From positions 1-64,000 of the forward strand of contig NZ_FOTW01000032.1 of assembly GCF_900114705.1 (NCBI RefSeq): a DNA stretch of 64,000 bases, written 5' to 3'. The position numbers were made by a program, and so were the translations under genes. Under the pieces are notes generated by a model. That model was not told the origin of the DNA. It ran no database searches and saw only the letters and a list, made by a program, of their open reading frames with translations. Shown piece after piece: positions 44,601 to 52,859 of the stretch. Source of the stretch: Rugamonas rubra. Lineage in GTDB: Bacteria > Pseudomonadota > Gammaproteobacteria > Burkholderiales > Burkholderiaceae_D. Each line of letters begins with the position of its first letter. Within the stretch, counting starts at the first letter, position 1.

Positions 44601-44758
44601 CCGGGGTATAGCGTTTGCACCTGGATGGTGGGGAAGTCGACCTGCGGCAGCGCCGACAGCGGCAGGAACTTGAAGCCGACTATCCCCGCCAGCACGATCG
44701 CCAGCATCAGCAGCGCAGTGGCCACCGGACGCTGGATGAATGGGCCCGACGGACTCAT
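41642..44758 (-). CDS. mdtB: RND multidrug efflux permease, MdtB-like
   Basis: This 1038-residue RND permease has N-terminus GPFIQRPVATALLMLAIVLAG, a proton relay in LMALTIATGFVVDDAIVMIEN, and GIVKKNAIMMIDFAIEAE in the second half. Sequence blocks LSALPQVDFPTIQVQTLYPGASPE and MSSTSASGVSIITLQF place it with MdtB. It is the second gene of the operon and overlaps mdtA and mdtC by 4 bases each, consistent with stoichiometric coupled translation. Confidence 0.93.
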   Translation of the reverse strand: MSPSGPFIQRPVATALLMLAIVLAGIVGFKFLPLSALPQVDFPTIQVQTLYPGASPEVMAQTVTAPLERQFGQMAGLQRMSSTSASGVSIITLQFTLGQTLDVAEQEVQAAINAGGSLLPTDLPAPPVYAKVNPADAPVLTLAITSDTMPLTEVQNIVNTRLALKISQVGGVGLVSLSGGQRPAVRIQADTLALASYGLGLDTLRSAITAANANGAKGSFDGPTRSFTINANDQLVTAKDYQSLIVAFKNGAPVRLTDVAQVVDSAENIKLGAWSGLKPAIILNVQRQPGANVIATVDAIKARLPELQAGLPGALRVDVLSDRTTGIRASVEHVETELLLAVGLVVLVIFAFLHSVRATVIASLAVPISLIGSCGVMYLLGYSLNNLSLMALTIATGFVVDDAIVMIENIARYIEEGEQPMAAAIKGAAQIGFTIISLTVSLIAVLIPLLFMGDVVGRLFREFAVTLSITILISALVSLTLVPMMSARWLKSHADEHPGALARRTQAFLDGVIRHYDTALQWVLLRQGLTLLVALATLVLTVLLYIWIPKGLFPTQDTGQLQARVETSQSVSYARMAELQQAAAAAILEDPDVESLSSLVGVDAANNTMLHTGRMLINLKRERSSDQAHTMERLRQRAANVAGVTLYLQPTQDLTIDAETGPTQYRVSLEGADNATVNTWAAKLSERMRAKAGLRNVVSDAGATSTAAYISIDRDSAARLSISAAAIDDALYSAFGQRIVSTIFTETNQYRVILEARPGTLTTPESLGNLQLRTGSGKATPLSSVATITERPAPLQITHVAQYPATTLGFDTADGVALGQAVEEIRAAAEEIKLPPSVSLTFLGAAGAYQNSLSNQLWLILAAVICVYIVLGVLYESYIHPLTILSTLPSAGVGALLALMISGQDLGVIGIIGIILLIGIVKKNAIMMIDFAIEAEREQGKSPREAIHQAALLRFRPILMTTLAALFAAVPLMLGWGDGAELRRPLGLAIFGGLIVSQMLTLFTTPVIYLGFDRLGRRWAGRKGAAGAGVDGASGAAS

Positions 44759-46065
44759 GGCGCGCTACCCTTGGCACCCTTGCCGTCGCGGTTGCGGCGG
44801 CCACCTGCGCCGGCACCGGCCGGCTTATCGCCGGGCAGCGTGACCTTGGCGCCGTCCTTCAGGCGGTCGGCGCCCTCGGTGATGACCTGCTCGCCGGCCT
44901 TCACGCCGGTCTTCAGCTGCACCTTGTCGACGGTGGCCTGGCCGCGCGTGACCGGGCGCGTCGATACCGTCTTGTCGGCGTTGAGCACGTAGACATAGTC
45001 GCCGCTGGCGCCGTGGCGCAGCGCCGTCACCGGCACCATCACCGCATCCTTGATGGTGCGCAGCTCCAGCCGCAGGTTGACGAACTGGCTGGGGAACAGC
45101 GCCATCTTGTCGTTGGCGAAGCGGGCCTTGGCCTTGACGGTGCCGGTCTGCGTGTCGACCTGGTTGTCGAGGGCGGCAAAGCGTCCCTGCCCCAGCTCCT
45201 TGCTGCGGGTGCGGTCGAAGGCGATGGCCGGCAGCGCCGCGCCCTCGTTGGCGCGCTCCTGCACATCCGGCACCTGGTCCTGCGGCACGGCGAATTCAAC
45301 GTCGATGGGCGACAGCTGGGTGATGACGGCGATGCCGGCGGCGTCGCTGGAACCGACCAGGTTGCCGACGTCGACCACGCGCAGGCCGACCCGGCCGCCA
45401 ATCGGCGCGACCACCTTGGTGTAGCCCAGATTCAGCCGCGCCATGCCCTCGGCGGCGCGGTCGGTCATCACCGTGCCCTCCAGTTGTTTGACCAGCGCCG
45501 CCTGGGTGTCCACATCCTGCCGCGCGATGGAGTCCTGGGTGATCAGCGTGCGGTAGCGCTCCAGCGTCAGCTTGGCGTTCTCCAGCTGGGCCTCGTCGCG
45601 CTGGCGTTGGCCGGAGGCCTGCAACAGCGCCATCTCGAACTGGCGCGGATCGATCTGCGCCAGCACCTGGCCGGCCTTGACCATCTGCCCTTCCTTGAAC
45701 AGCACCTTTTGCAGGATGCCCGAGACCTGCGGCCGCACCGTGGTGGTGGCGGCCGCCGTCACGGTGCCGAGCGCGTCGAGCAGCACCGGCACGTCGGCAT
45801 GCTCCGCCGTGGCCACGCCGACGGTGGTGCTGGCGCCGCCGCGCCGTCCGCCCGGGCCGCCGGGACCACCGGGGCCGCCTGGGCCGCCGGCGCCTTGCGT
45901 GGCGCCGCCGGCGCCCGTGGCCGGATGGGTCAGATGCCAGGCCAGGCCGCCCAGGCCTGCCATCGCGGCCACCGCGATCACGCCGCCGATGATCTTGGAA
46001 CGGCGGCTGCGGCGGGTTGGCGCAATGGTCACGGTTGGCTTGCTCGGCATGTCTTGCGAATCCAT
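44755..46065 (-). CDS. mdtA: RND efflux periplasmic adaptor, MdtA-like
   Basis: This 436-residue membrane-fusion protein has one N-terminal hydrophobic anchor (SKIIGGVIAVAAMAGLGGLAWHL). A Gly/Pro-rich linker (GGPGGPGGPGGRRGG) is followed by a lipoyl/barrel-sandwich domain with a coiled hairpin (VRPQVSGILQKVLFKEGQMVKAGQVLAQID) and a beta-barrel domain (PIDVEFAVPQDQVPDVQ). It bridges MdtBC to the outer-membrane factor. It is the first gene of the operon, and a region of about 520 bp separates it from the divergent cpxP-like gene. Confidence 0.93.
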   Translation of the reverse strand: MDSQDMPSKPTVTIAPTRRSRRSKIIGGVIAVAAMAGLGGLAWHLTHPATGAGGATQGAGGPGGPGGPGGPGGRRGGASTTVGVATAEHADVPVLLDALGTVTAAATTTVRPQVSGILQKVLFKEGQMVKAGQVLAQIDPRQFEMALLQASGQRQRDEAQLENAKLTLERYRTLITQDSIARQDVDTQAALVKQLEGTVMTDRAAEGMARLNLGYTKVVAPIGGRVGLRVVDVGNLVGSSDAAGIAVITQLSPIDVEFAVPQDQVPDVQERANEGAALPAIAFDRTRSKELGQGRFAALDNQVDTQTGTVKAKARFANDKMALFPSQFVNLRLELRTIKDAVMVPVTALRHGASGDYVYVLNADKTVSTRPVTRGQATVDKVQLKTGVKAGEQVITEGADRLKDGAKVTLPGDKPAGAGAGGRRNRDGKGAKGSAP

Positions 46066-46433
46066 CGCTTATCCTTGTTGATGCCGCGCGGAGGCGGCGT
46101 TGCTGGCGCCGGGCGCGGGCCACGGCTGTATTGATGTCGGGAGCGGACCGACGCAGGTGGCGTGGCCATTTGATGCGAGGACTCTAGCATATCCAATGCG
46201 GCCAAATGCTTCCGGCGGAAACAATGCGGCGATGCTGGAAACATGGCCGCGACGAGGTCGGCCACGGCGGCCGCTCCGCCCTCCCCGCCCATCGCGCCGC
46301 ACGCCCGCAACCATGCGGGCTGAGGCTGCCGCGCACGACTCAGCCGAGTGGCTCAACTGCGGTAACGACTGGTTACAAACTCGCTACAAATATCTTCCCC
46401 CTACGCCGTTGGTGTGGACACGGCTGGGTGCTC

Positions 46434-46459
46434 AGGGTCAGACCCTAGGGTCTGACCCT
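46434..46459. repeat. Dispersed intergenic palindrome, copy 3
   Basis: Identical 26-bp palindrome to copy 1. This is the only copy in a divergent promoter region, about 36 bp upstream of the CpxR box. Confidence 0.9.
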
Positions 46460-46495
46460 ACATATGCGCCGCTGGGTATTCATCCCGCGCTCCGC

Positions 46496-46510
46496 TTTAC
46501 AAATCTTTAC
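46496..46510 (-). promoter_or_regulatory. Consensus CpxR-binding box
   Basis: Read on the minus strand it is GTAAA-GATTT-GTAAA, an exact match to the CpxR consensus GTAAA-N5-GTAAA. It lies 79 bases before the cpxP-like start and about 430 bp from mdtA, so CpxR autocontrol and efflux control are both conceivable. Confidence 0.65.
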
Positions 46511-46588
46511 GCGAGCGACATCGGCCCTTTACCTCGCCGGCCCACACTGGTCCTCGTTGTCTCCCCAAAACCACTTAGAGGACTTAAC

Positions 46589-47053
46589 ATGCGTATCTTC
46601 AACCGCAACACCATCGCCGCCTTCCTGCTCGGCGGCGCCCTGGCCGCCGGCGCCGGCGCCCTCGCCGTCGAACGCCACATGGGCGGCAGCCACGCCGCCG
46701 TCGACGCTAGCGCCCACGCCGAGCGCATGCTCAAGCACCTGTACGTCGAGGTCGACGCCACCGACGCGCAGAAGGCCAAGATCGAACCGCTGGTCAAGCA
46801 GGCCATGCAGGACTTGAAGCCGATCCACGGCCAGCTGCGCGGCGCCCACGCCGAGCTGCTGACCTGGCTGGGCCAGCCGACCCTCGACGCCGGCGCGCTC
46901 GAAGCGATGCGCGTGCAGAAGCTGCAACTGGCCGACCAGGCCTCGAAACGCCTGGTGCAGCTGATCGCCGACGTCGGCGAGGTGCTCACGCCCGAGCAGC
47001 GCAACAAGCTGGCCGCCCACCTGGGCAAGCTGCACCAGCGCCGCCACGGCTAG
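46589..47053 (+). CDS. CpxP/Spy-like periplasmic protein
   Basis: This 154-residue protein has a signal peptide or single N-terminal anchor (TIAAFLLGGALAAGAGALA). A helical mature part carries Spy/CpxP-type LTxxQ-like motifs (VDATDAQKAKIEPLV and VLTPEQRNKLAAHLGKLHQRRHG). Such proteins act as periplasmic chaperones or dampers of envelope-stress kinases. The ATG is preceded by AGAGGA. The response regulator and kinase follow 78 bases downstream on the same strand, and a CpxR box lies upstream, which together support a Cpx-type role. Confidence 0.8.
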   Translation: MRIFNRNTIAAFLLGGALAAGAGALAVERHMGGSHAAVDASAHAERMLKHLYVEVDATDAQKAKIEPLVKQAMQDLKPIHGQLRGAHAELLTWLGQPTLDAGALEAMRVQKLQLADQASKRLVQLIADVGEVLTPEQRNKLAAHLGKLHQRRHG

Positions 47054-47131
47054 GCACGCGTAGCCGCACAGGTGGCGGCGCAAACCCGGCGGCGGCTTGT
47101 GAAGGCCGCCGCCTGTCCGTAGAATGAATCC

Positions 47132-47848
47132 ATGGCAGACCATATCCTTGTAGTCGAAGACGACCCGCGCCTGGCCGAGATGCTCACCGAGTATCTGGAG
47201 CAGGCCGGCTTCCGCGTCAGCAGCGCCGCGCTGGGCCGCGACGCGCTGGACATGCTGGCGCGGCCGCAGCAGCCAGCGTTCGGCGCCGTGGTGCTCGACC
47301 TGATGCTGCCCGACATGGACGGCCTCGAGGTGTGCCGCCAGCTGCGCGCCAACGTCGACACGCCGGTGCTGATGCTGACCGCGCGCGGCGACGCCATCGA
47401 CCGCATCGTCGGCCTGGAGATAGGCGCCGACGACTACCTGCCCAAACCCTTCGAGCCGCGCGAGCTGCTGGCCCGCCTGCGCGCCATCCTGCGCCGCCGG
47501 CGCAGCGACGAGCCGGCCGGCGGCCAAGGCCCCGGCCGCCAGGCGCTGCGCTTCGGCCGGCTGGAGATCGACGCCGACGCCCACGCCGCCCGGCTCGACG
47601 GCGCGCCCTGCGAGCTGACCACCTACCAGTTCGACCTGCTGCTGGCGCTGGCGCAGAACGCCGGCCGCGTGCTATCGCGCGACACGCTGATGGAGCTGGT
47701 CAAGGGCGAGCAGATCGAGGCCTTCGACCGCTCGATCGACGTGCACATGTCGCGCATCCGCGCCGCCGTCGAGGACGATCCCAAAAAGCCACGCCGCATC
47801 ATCACCGTGCGCGGCGCCGGCTATCTGTTCGCCAAGGTGCAGGACTGA
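47132..47848 (+). CDS. cpxR: OmpR-family response regulator, CpxR-like
   Basis: This 238-residue protein has a receiver domain (VVEDDPRLAEML, phospho-acceptor Asp in GAVVLDLMLPDMDGLE, Lys in DDYLPKPFEPRELLARL). A winged-helix domain (CELTTYQFDLLLALAQNAGRV ... RRIITVRGAGYLFAKVQ) follows. Its stop overlaps the kinase start (TGATG). The gene order cpxP-like/RR/kinase and the CpxR box at 46496 support CpxR; RstA-like is the main alternative. Confidence 0.85.
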   Translation: MADHILVVEDDPRLAEMLTEYLEQAGFRVSSAALGRDALDMLARPQQPAFGAVVLDLMLPDMDGLEVCRQLRANVDTPVLMLTARGDAIDRIVGLEIGADDYLPKPFEPRELLARLRAILRRRRSDEPAGGQGPGRQALRFGRLEIDADAHAARLDGAPCELTTYQFDLLLALAQNAGRVLSRDTLMELVKGEQIEAFDRSIDVHMSRIRAAVEDDPKKPRRIITVRGAGYLFAKVQD

Positions 47849-49098
47849 TGCCGCGCCTGTACTTCCGCTTCTACATCGCCCTGCTCGGCAGCCTGCTGCT
47901 GTTCGCCTTCGCCGTGACGCTGCTGTGGCACCGCGCCGGCGGCCCGGTGGAACGGGCCGACGCCACGCTGGCCCAACTGGTGCAAAACATGCTGCCGCCG
48001 GCCGCCGCGCCGCCGGCCGAACAGCAGGCCGCGCTGCTGCGCCTGGCCCAGGGCGTCGACGGCGACATGACCTTGTACCGCGCCGACTGGACCGAGCTGG
48101 CCAGCATCGGCAAGGGCGTGCCGCGCCTGCAATGGGGCGCCGGCACGCGGCCCGGCCGCTTCCCCGCCACCGACCTGTGGCTGGCCGACGGCCGCCGTCT
48201 GCTGTCGAGCAAGCCGCTCGGCTTCGCCCGCCCACGCGCGCTGCTGCACACGGCGCTGATCGCGCTGGCGCTGGCCATCGGCGTGGCCGCCTTCCCGCTG
48301 GTGCGCCATTTGACCAAGCGGCTGGAACGGCTGCAGCGCGGCGTCGAATCGCTCGGCGCCGGCGACCTGGCGGCGCGCGTCAAGGTCGAGGGCAAGGACG
48401 AGGTGGCGCGGCTGGCGCAGAGCTTCAACCGCGCCGCCGACCAGATCGAGCAGCTGGTCGGCGCCCACAAGGCGCTGCTGGCCAACGCCTCGCACGAGCT
48501 GCGCACGCCGCTGGCGCGCATCCGCCTGGCGCTGGAGCTGGTCAAGGACACGGTGGACGCCAAGCGCCGCGCCGGCTTGGAGCAGGACATCGCCGAGCTG
48601 GACCAGCTGCTCGACGAGATCCTGCTGGCCAGCCGTCTCGGCGCCGTCAACGACGGCATGGTGTTGGAGACGGTGGCGCCGCTGGCCCTGGCCGCCGAGG
48701 AGTGCGCCCACTACGACGAGGTGCGGCTGGAGGGCACGCCGGCAGCGGCGGCGGCCCTGCTGCGCGGCGACGCCCGCCTGCTGCGCCGCCTGCTGCGCAA
48801 CCTGCTGGAGAACGCGCAGCGCCACGGCCGGGCGCCGACCCAGGTGCGGCTGGACGCCGACGCGGCGCAGCTCAGCATCCGCGTGTGGGACGCCGGGCCG
48901 GGTGTGCCGGAGGCGGAATGGGAGAGGATCTTCGAACCGTTCTACCGGCGCGGCGGCACGCGCGACAACGGCGGCGCCGGTCTTGGCTTGGCGTTGGTGC
49001 GGCAGATCGCGCGGCGCCACGGCGGCGAGGCGCGCTGCGCCGCCATCGACGACGGCCGCAGCGGCTTTGTGGTGACGCTGCCGCTGTTGGCGGCTTGA
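47848..49098 (+). CDS. cpxA: Sensor histidine kinase, CpxA-like
   Basis: This 416-residue inner-membrane kinase has a first membrane segment at about 6-24 (FYIALLGSLLLFAFAVTLLW), a periplasmic loop of about 100 residues and a second segment (ALLHTALIALALAIGVAAFPLV). HAMP, the H-box ANASHELRTPLARIRLALE, an N-box (LRNLLENAQRHG) and G-boxes (DAGPGVPEAE, GGAGLGLALVRQIA) follow. It is translationally coupled to the regulator. The periplasmic loop is short, as in CpxA, consistent with control by the cpxP-like protein. Confidence 0.85.
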   Translation: MPRLYFRFYIALLGSLLLFAFAVTLLWHRAGGPVERADATLAQLVQNMLPPAAAPPAEQQAALLRLAQGVDGDMTLYRADWTELASIGKGVPRLQWGAGTRPGRFPATDLWLADGRRLLSSKPLGFARPRALLHTALIALALAIGVAAFPLVRHLTKRLERLQRGVESLGAGDLAARVKVEGKDEVARLAQSFNRAADQIEQLVGAHKALLANASHELRTPLARIRLALELVKDTVDAKRRAGLEQDIAELDQLLDEILLASRLGAVNDGMVLETVAPLALAAEECAHYDEVRLEGTPAAAAALLRGDARLLRRLLRNLLENAQRHGRAPTQVRLDADAAQLSIRVWDAGPGVPEAEWERIFEPFYRRGGTRDNGGAGLGLALVRQIARRHGGEARCAAIDDGRSGFVVTLPLLAA

Positions 49099-49149
49099 GG
49101 GTGCGGCATGCGGGGGCGGGACTTCGCCTAGGCCCAACGGCAAAGAGCC

Positions 49150-49176
49150 AGGGTCAGACCCTCAGGGTCTGACCCT
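49150..49176. repeat. Dispersed intergenic palindrome, copy 4 (27 bp variant)
   Basis: Same two 13-mers as copy 1 but separated by one extra C. It lies between convergent cpxA and sppA. The flanks CAAAGAGCC and AGGTTTGCGCCG match those of copy 5. Confidence 0.9.
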
Positions 49177-49231
49177 AGGTTTGCGCCGTAGGGTCTTGCC
49201 GGCCGCACCTGCGCCCGAACCGCAGACTATG

Positions 49232-51091
49232 TCAAGGCGCCTCGCACAGGCAGTGCGTCAAGGCCATGAACGGTTTGCGGCTGGCGCCCAGTTCGTTCAA
49301 CCAGCTCAACTCGCGCGCCGCCTCGCCGGCCACGCCGGCCGGCAGGCCGGTGCCGGCCAGGCCCAGCTTGACCTGGGCGCCGACGGCCTGCGCCACCGAG
49401 CCGCCGAACAGGTCGATCAAACGGTCGACCTTGCTGGTCTCGCGCTCGATGTAGACCACCCGGTAGTCGCCGCCCAGCTTGGCGCGCGTGGCGGCCGACT
49501 TCAAGGCGTCGCCGTAGCTGCCCAGCGTGTCGATCAAACCGCGCTCCTTGGCCTGGGCGCCGGTCCACACACGGCCCTGCGCCACCGCGTCGATCTTCTC
49601 CGGCGTGGTCTTGCGCGCCTTGGCGGCGCGGCCGGTGAAGTCGGCGTAGATGTGGTTGATGCTGCTCTGGATCACCTGGCCGAAGCGCGGGTCGAGCGGG
49701 CGCAGCGGGTTGCTGGCGTCGCCCATCCAGGTGGTGGTGGTGCCGGCGGTGTGGATGCCCAGCTTGTCGATCACCTTGTCGGCCTTGGGCAGCAGCGCGA
49801 ACACGCCGATCGAGCCGGTGATGGTGGTCGGATCGGCGATCACCTCGTCGGCCGACATCGAGATCCAATACCCGCCCGAGGCGGCCACGTTGCCCATCGA
49901 GACCACCACCGGCTTGCCGGCGGCGCGGGTCAGCTCCAGCTCGCGGCGGATCAGCTCCGAGGCGAAGGCGCTGCCGCCGGGCGAATCGACGCGCAGCACC
50001 ACGGCCTTGATCTTGTCGTCCTCGCGCGCCATGCGGATCAGCTTGGAGGTGGACTCGCCGCCGATCGAACCAGGGCCGGCCACGCCGTCGCTGATCTCGC
50101 CGGCGGCGATGACCACGCCGACGGCGTCGCCGGTCAGCTTGGGATGCAGGCGCGCCAGGTAGTCGTCGAAGTTGACCTGCACGAAGCTCTTGCCGTTGCT
50201 CTCCTTGACGCCGCGTTGGATCATCAACTGGCGGATCTCGTCGCGCGTCTTCAGGCCGTCGACCAGCTTGGTCGCCACGGCCAGCTTGGCCAGGTCGCCG
50301 TCGACCTTGGCGGCGTTGTCCGGCAGCGCGTTGATGTCCACCATCAGTTGGCCCGGCTGCATCTTGCGTGCCTTCTCCACCTCGCCGGTGTAGCTGGCCC
50401 ACAGCGCGTTGACCAGGAAGGCGTCCGCCTCGGCGGCGGCCGGCGACGGGCCGTTGGCGATGAAGGGCTCGGCGGCGCTCTTGAAGGTGCCGACCTTGAG
50501 CAGGTTGACGGTGACGCCGACCTTGTCGAGCGCGTCGCGGTAGTAGTTGCGGTAGCGGCCGAAGCCGTCCAGCAGCACCGTGCCCATCGGGTGCATATAC
50601 ACCTCGCTGGCGTGCGCCGCCAGCAGATACTGGCGCTGGTCGAAGCTGGAGCCCCAGGCCACCACCTGCTTGCCGCTGGCCTTGAAGCGCTCCAGCGCGG
50701 CGGCCACTTCGCGCAGCGCGGCCAGGCCGCTGCCCTGCAGGTCGTCGGTCAGCAGCACGGCGGCGCCGATGTTGGGGTCCTTGGCGGCCGCGTCGAGCAC
50801 CGACAACACGTCGCGCAGTTGGGTCATCTTGCGCGTCTCGGCGCCGCTGACCGAGCTCATCAGCGCCTCGCGGGCGTTGCCGCTGGTCTGTTCGACCAGC
50901 GCGCCCTTCAGGTCGAGCACCAGGGTGGTCTTGGCCGCCAGCGGCTTGAGGCCGCCGCCGAAGATGGTGTACAGCAGCGCCACGATCAGCGCCAGGAACA
51001 GCAGGTTGAACAGCGCGCGACGGCTGGCGTCAAGCGCGCGCCAGCAAAAGCCGAGGCCGCTGCGTAGGTAGGCAAAGGGGGATCTGGACAT
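49232..51091 (-). CDS. sppA: Signal peptide peptidase SppA, 67K type (S49 family)
   Basis: This protein of about 619 residues has an N-terminal membrane anchor (LFNLLFLALIVALLYTIFGGG) and two S49 repeats, the long form found in proteobacteria. The catalytic Lys is in the first repeat (VGTFKSAAEPF) and the catalytic Ser in the second (GNVAASGGYWISM); DSPGGSAFASE is the family oxyanion-region motif. It degrades cleaved signal peptides in the membrane. The ATG at 51091 has AGGAG about 6 bases upstream and is chosen over an upstream ATG at 51160. Confidence 0.93.
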   Translation of the reverse strand: MSRSPFAYLRSGLGFCWRALDASRRALFNLLFLALIVALLYTIFGGGLKPLAAKTTLVLDLKGALVEQTSGNAREALMSSVSGAETRKMTQLRDVLSVLDAAAKDPNIGAAVLLTDDLQGSGLAALREVAAALERFKASGKQVVAWGSSFDQRQYLLAAHASEVYMHPMGTVLLDGFGRYRNYYRDALDKVGVTVNLLKVGTFKSAAEPFIANGPSPAAAEADAFLVNALWASYTGEVEKARKMQPGQLMVDINALPDNAAKVDGDLAKLAVATKLVDGLKTRDEIRQLMIQRGVKESNGKSFVQVNFDDYLARLHPKLTGDAVGVVIAAGEISDGVAGPGSIGGESTSKLIRMAREDDKIKAVVLRVDSPGGSAFASELIRRELELTRAAGKPVVVSMGNVAASGGYWISMSADEVIADPTTITGSIGVFALLPKADKVIDKLGIHTAGTTTTWMGDASNPLRPLDPRFGQVIQSSINHIYADFTGRAAKARKTTPEKIDAVAQGRVWTGAQAKERGLIDTLGSYGDALKSAATRAKLGGDYRVVYIERETSKVDRLIDLFGGSVAQAVGAQVKLGLAGTGLPAGVAGEAARELSWLNELGASRKPFMALTHCLCEAP

Positions 51092-51184
51092 CGGTACTCC
51101 TGGTTGTTCTGAGTGTTGCCGGGTTGGGATAACTAATTCGTAACATTTAATTTGTGACACTGTAAGCCAAAACGCGACTCGTTG

Positions 51185-52654
51185 TCAGCCATCGTTTGCC
51201 ACCGGCCCGGCGGACGCCGGCAGCGAAATCAGGAACAAGGCCGCCAACACCAGCGAACCATTCATGATAAGCAGCTCCAGGCCGATACGATAGCTGCCGA
51301 AAATCAACTCTTGATTGCGGTCAACGACGTAGCACAGCGCCGGCCCGGCCAGCACGGCCAAGGGCACCCAGCGCTGGCGCAGGGCGCGCCGGCTCAGCAT
51401 GCCGAAGGCGAACAAGCCGAGCAGCGGACCGTAGGTGTAGCCGGCCAGTTTCAGGATCACGCCTATCATGCTAGCACTGTCTATCCATTTGAACAGTAGG
51501 ACCAGCAACAGGAACAAGGCGCAGAAGCCCAGATGGACGTGGTGGCGCCGGCGCAGCTTGGCGGCCTCGTCCAGGTCGGCGCGCCGCGTCAGGCCCAGCA
51601 GGTCGATGCAAAAGCTCGAGGTCAGCGCGGTGATGGCGCCGTCGGCGCTGGGGAACAGGGCCGAGATCAGGCCGAGCAGGAAGATCAGCTGCACCAGCGC
51701 CGGCAGATGGCCCATCACCACGGCCGGGAACAGCTTGTCGCCGGTGGCGCCCACGCCGGCCAGCGGCGCGTACAGGTGCAGCAGGCCGCCGAGGAAGAGG
51801 AACAGCGCCAGCACGCCGACCAGGATGGCGGTCAGCAGCAGCATGTTCTTCTGCGAGTCGGCCAGGGTGCGCACCGAGATGTTCTTCTGCATCATCTCCT
51901 GGTCCATGCCGGTCATGGCGATGGTGATGAACATGCCGGCCAGCACCTGTTTCCAGAAGAAGGCCGGGCTGTCGACGTCCCAGGTGAACACCCGCGCCAG
52001 GCCGGCGTCCTGCATGCGCGCCAGGCTGGACGGCAGGTCCAGCTCCATGGCGTGCAACAGGTAGGCGACGCAGATGAGCAGGCCGAGCAGCATGCCGGCG
52101 GTTTGCAGCGTGTCGGTCCAGACGATGGTCTTGACGCCGCCCTCGTAGGTGTAGAGCAGTATCATCAGCAGCACCACCGCGCTGGTCAGCCAGAACGGCA
52201 GGCCCAGGCGGTCGAGGATGACGGCCTGCAGGATGTTGATGACCAGGTACAGCCGGGCGCTGGCGCCCAAGGTGCGCGACAGGATGAAGCAGGCCGCCCC
52301 GCTCTGCCCGGCGCGGCGGCCCAGGCGCACATCGAGGTAGTGGTAGATCGAGCTCAGGCGCAGCCGGTAGTACAGCGGCAGCAACACGAAGGTGACGCAC
52401 AGATAGCCGAGCACATAGCCCAGCGTGATCTGCAGGTAGCCGAAGCCGTCGCGGCCGACGGCGCCGGGCACGCTGACGAAGGTCACCCCGCTGAGCGTGG
52501 TGCCGACCATGCCGAAGGCGACCAGCAGCCAGTTGCTGCTCTTGTTGCCGTTGAAAAAACTCTCGTTGGTGGCGTTGCGCGAGGTGCGCCTGGCCACGAC
52601 CAGCAGCAGGCCGAAATAGGCGAGGACGACGAGGAAGAGCGAGACGGGGGACAT
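51185..52654 (-). CDS. Sodium:solute symporter family transporter
   Basis: This 489-residue protein has about 13 hydrophobic segments. Family marks are FNGNKSSNWLLVAFGMVGTTLSGVTFVSVPGAV (TM2-3, sodium-site region), YTYEGGVKTIVWTDTLQT and SSFCIDLLG, where the GG-xK-xx-WTD-x-Q pattern is the SSS signature. The substrate cannot be told; sugars, carboxylates and nucleoside-like compounds are all possible. The start at 52654 (MSPVSLFLVVLAYFG) is chosen because the hydrophobic core follows directly. It lies 93 bp upstream of sppA on the same strand. Confidence 0.88.
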   Translation of the reverse strand: MSPVSLFLVVLAYFGLLLVVARRTSRNATNESFFNGNKSSNWLLVAFGMVGTTLSGVTFVSVPGAVGRDGFGYLQITLGYVLGYLCVTFVLLPLYYRLRLSSIYHYLDVRLGRRAGQSGAACFILSRTLGASARLYLVINILQAVILDRLGLPFWLTSAVVLLMILLYTYEGGVKTIVWTDTLQTAGMLLGLLICVAYLLHAMELDLPSSLARMQDAGLARVFTWDVDSPAFFWKQVLAGMFITIAMTGMDQEMMQKNISVRTLADSQKNMLLLTAILVGVLALFLFLGGLLHLYAPLAGVGATGDKLFPAVVMGHLPALVQLIFLLGLISALFPSADGAITALTSSFCIDLLGLTRRADLDEAAKLRRRHHVHLGFCALFLLLVLLFKWIDSASMIGVILKLAGYTYGPLLGLFAFGMLSRRALRQRWVPLAVLAGPALCYVVDRNQELIFGSYRIGLELLIMNGSLVLAALFLISLPASAGPVANDG

Positions 52655-52767
52655 GGGGTGTTGGCCAGAAGCAAAAATTCGATTGGCCAGCAATATACAC
52701 CCGTGGCGCCGTTCCGGTGGGATGGCAAGGCGCCGGCGGCTAGCAAACCACCCACAGGCAAAGAGCC

Positions 52768-52793
52768 AGGGTCAGACCCTAGGGTCTGACCCT
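52768..52793. repeat. Dispersed intergenic palindrome, copy 5
   Basis: Identical 26-bp palindrome to copy 1, lying between the symporter and MFS genes. The 19-mer CCTTGGTTTGCGCCGGTGG starts at its right end (52791) and is repeated at 52813, so the right flank of the element is duplicated here. Confidence 0.9.
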
Positions 52794-52859
52794 TGGTTTG
52801 CGCCGGTGGTTGAGCCTTGGTTTGCGCCGGTGGCTACTCGGCCGGCCAAGGTCGGCCGC

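Larger units (their letters stand above)
46066..46588. other. Divergent regulatory region between mdtA and the cpxP-like gene
   Basis: This 523-bp stretch contains an inverted repeat GTAAC-N5-GTTAC near 46362-46376, the related GCTACAAA at 46383-46390, palindrome copy 3 and the CpxR box described separately. No supported gene was found in it. Confidence 0.5.

Noticed and set aside
46100..46588. Upstream extension of the cpxP-like frame
   Set aside because: The extension crosses palindrome copy 3 and the CpxR box, and has no signal peptide at its start; the ATG at 46589 has a good ribosome-binding site and begins the signal sequence.
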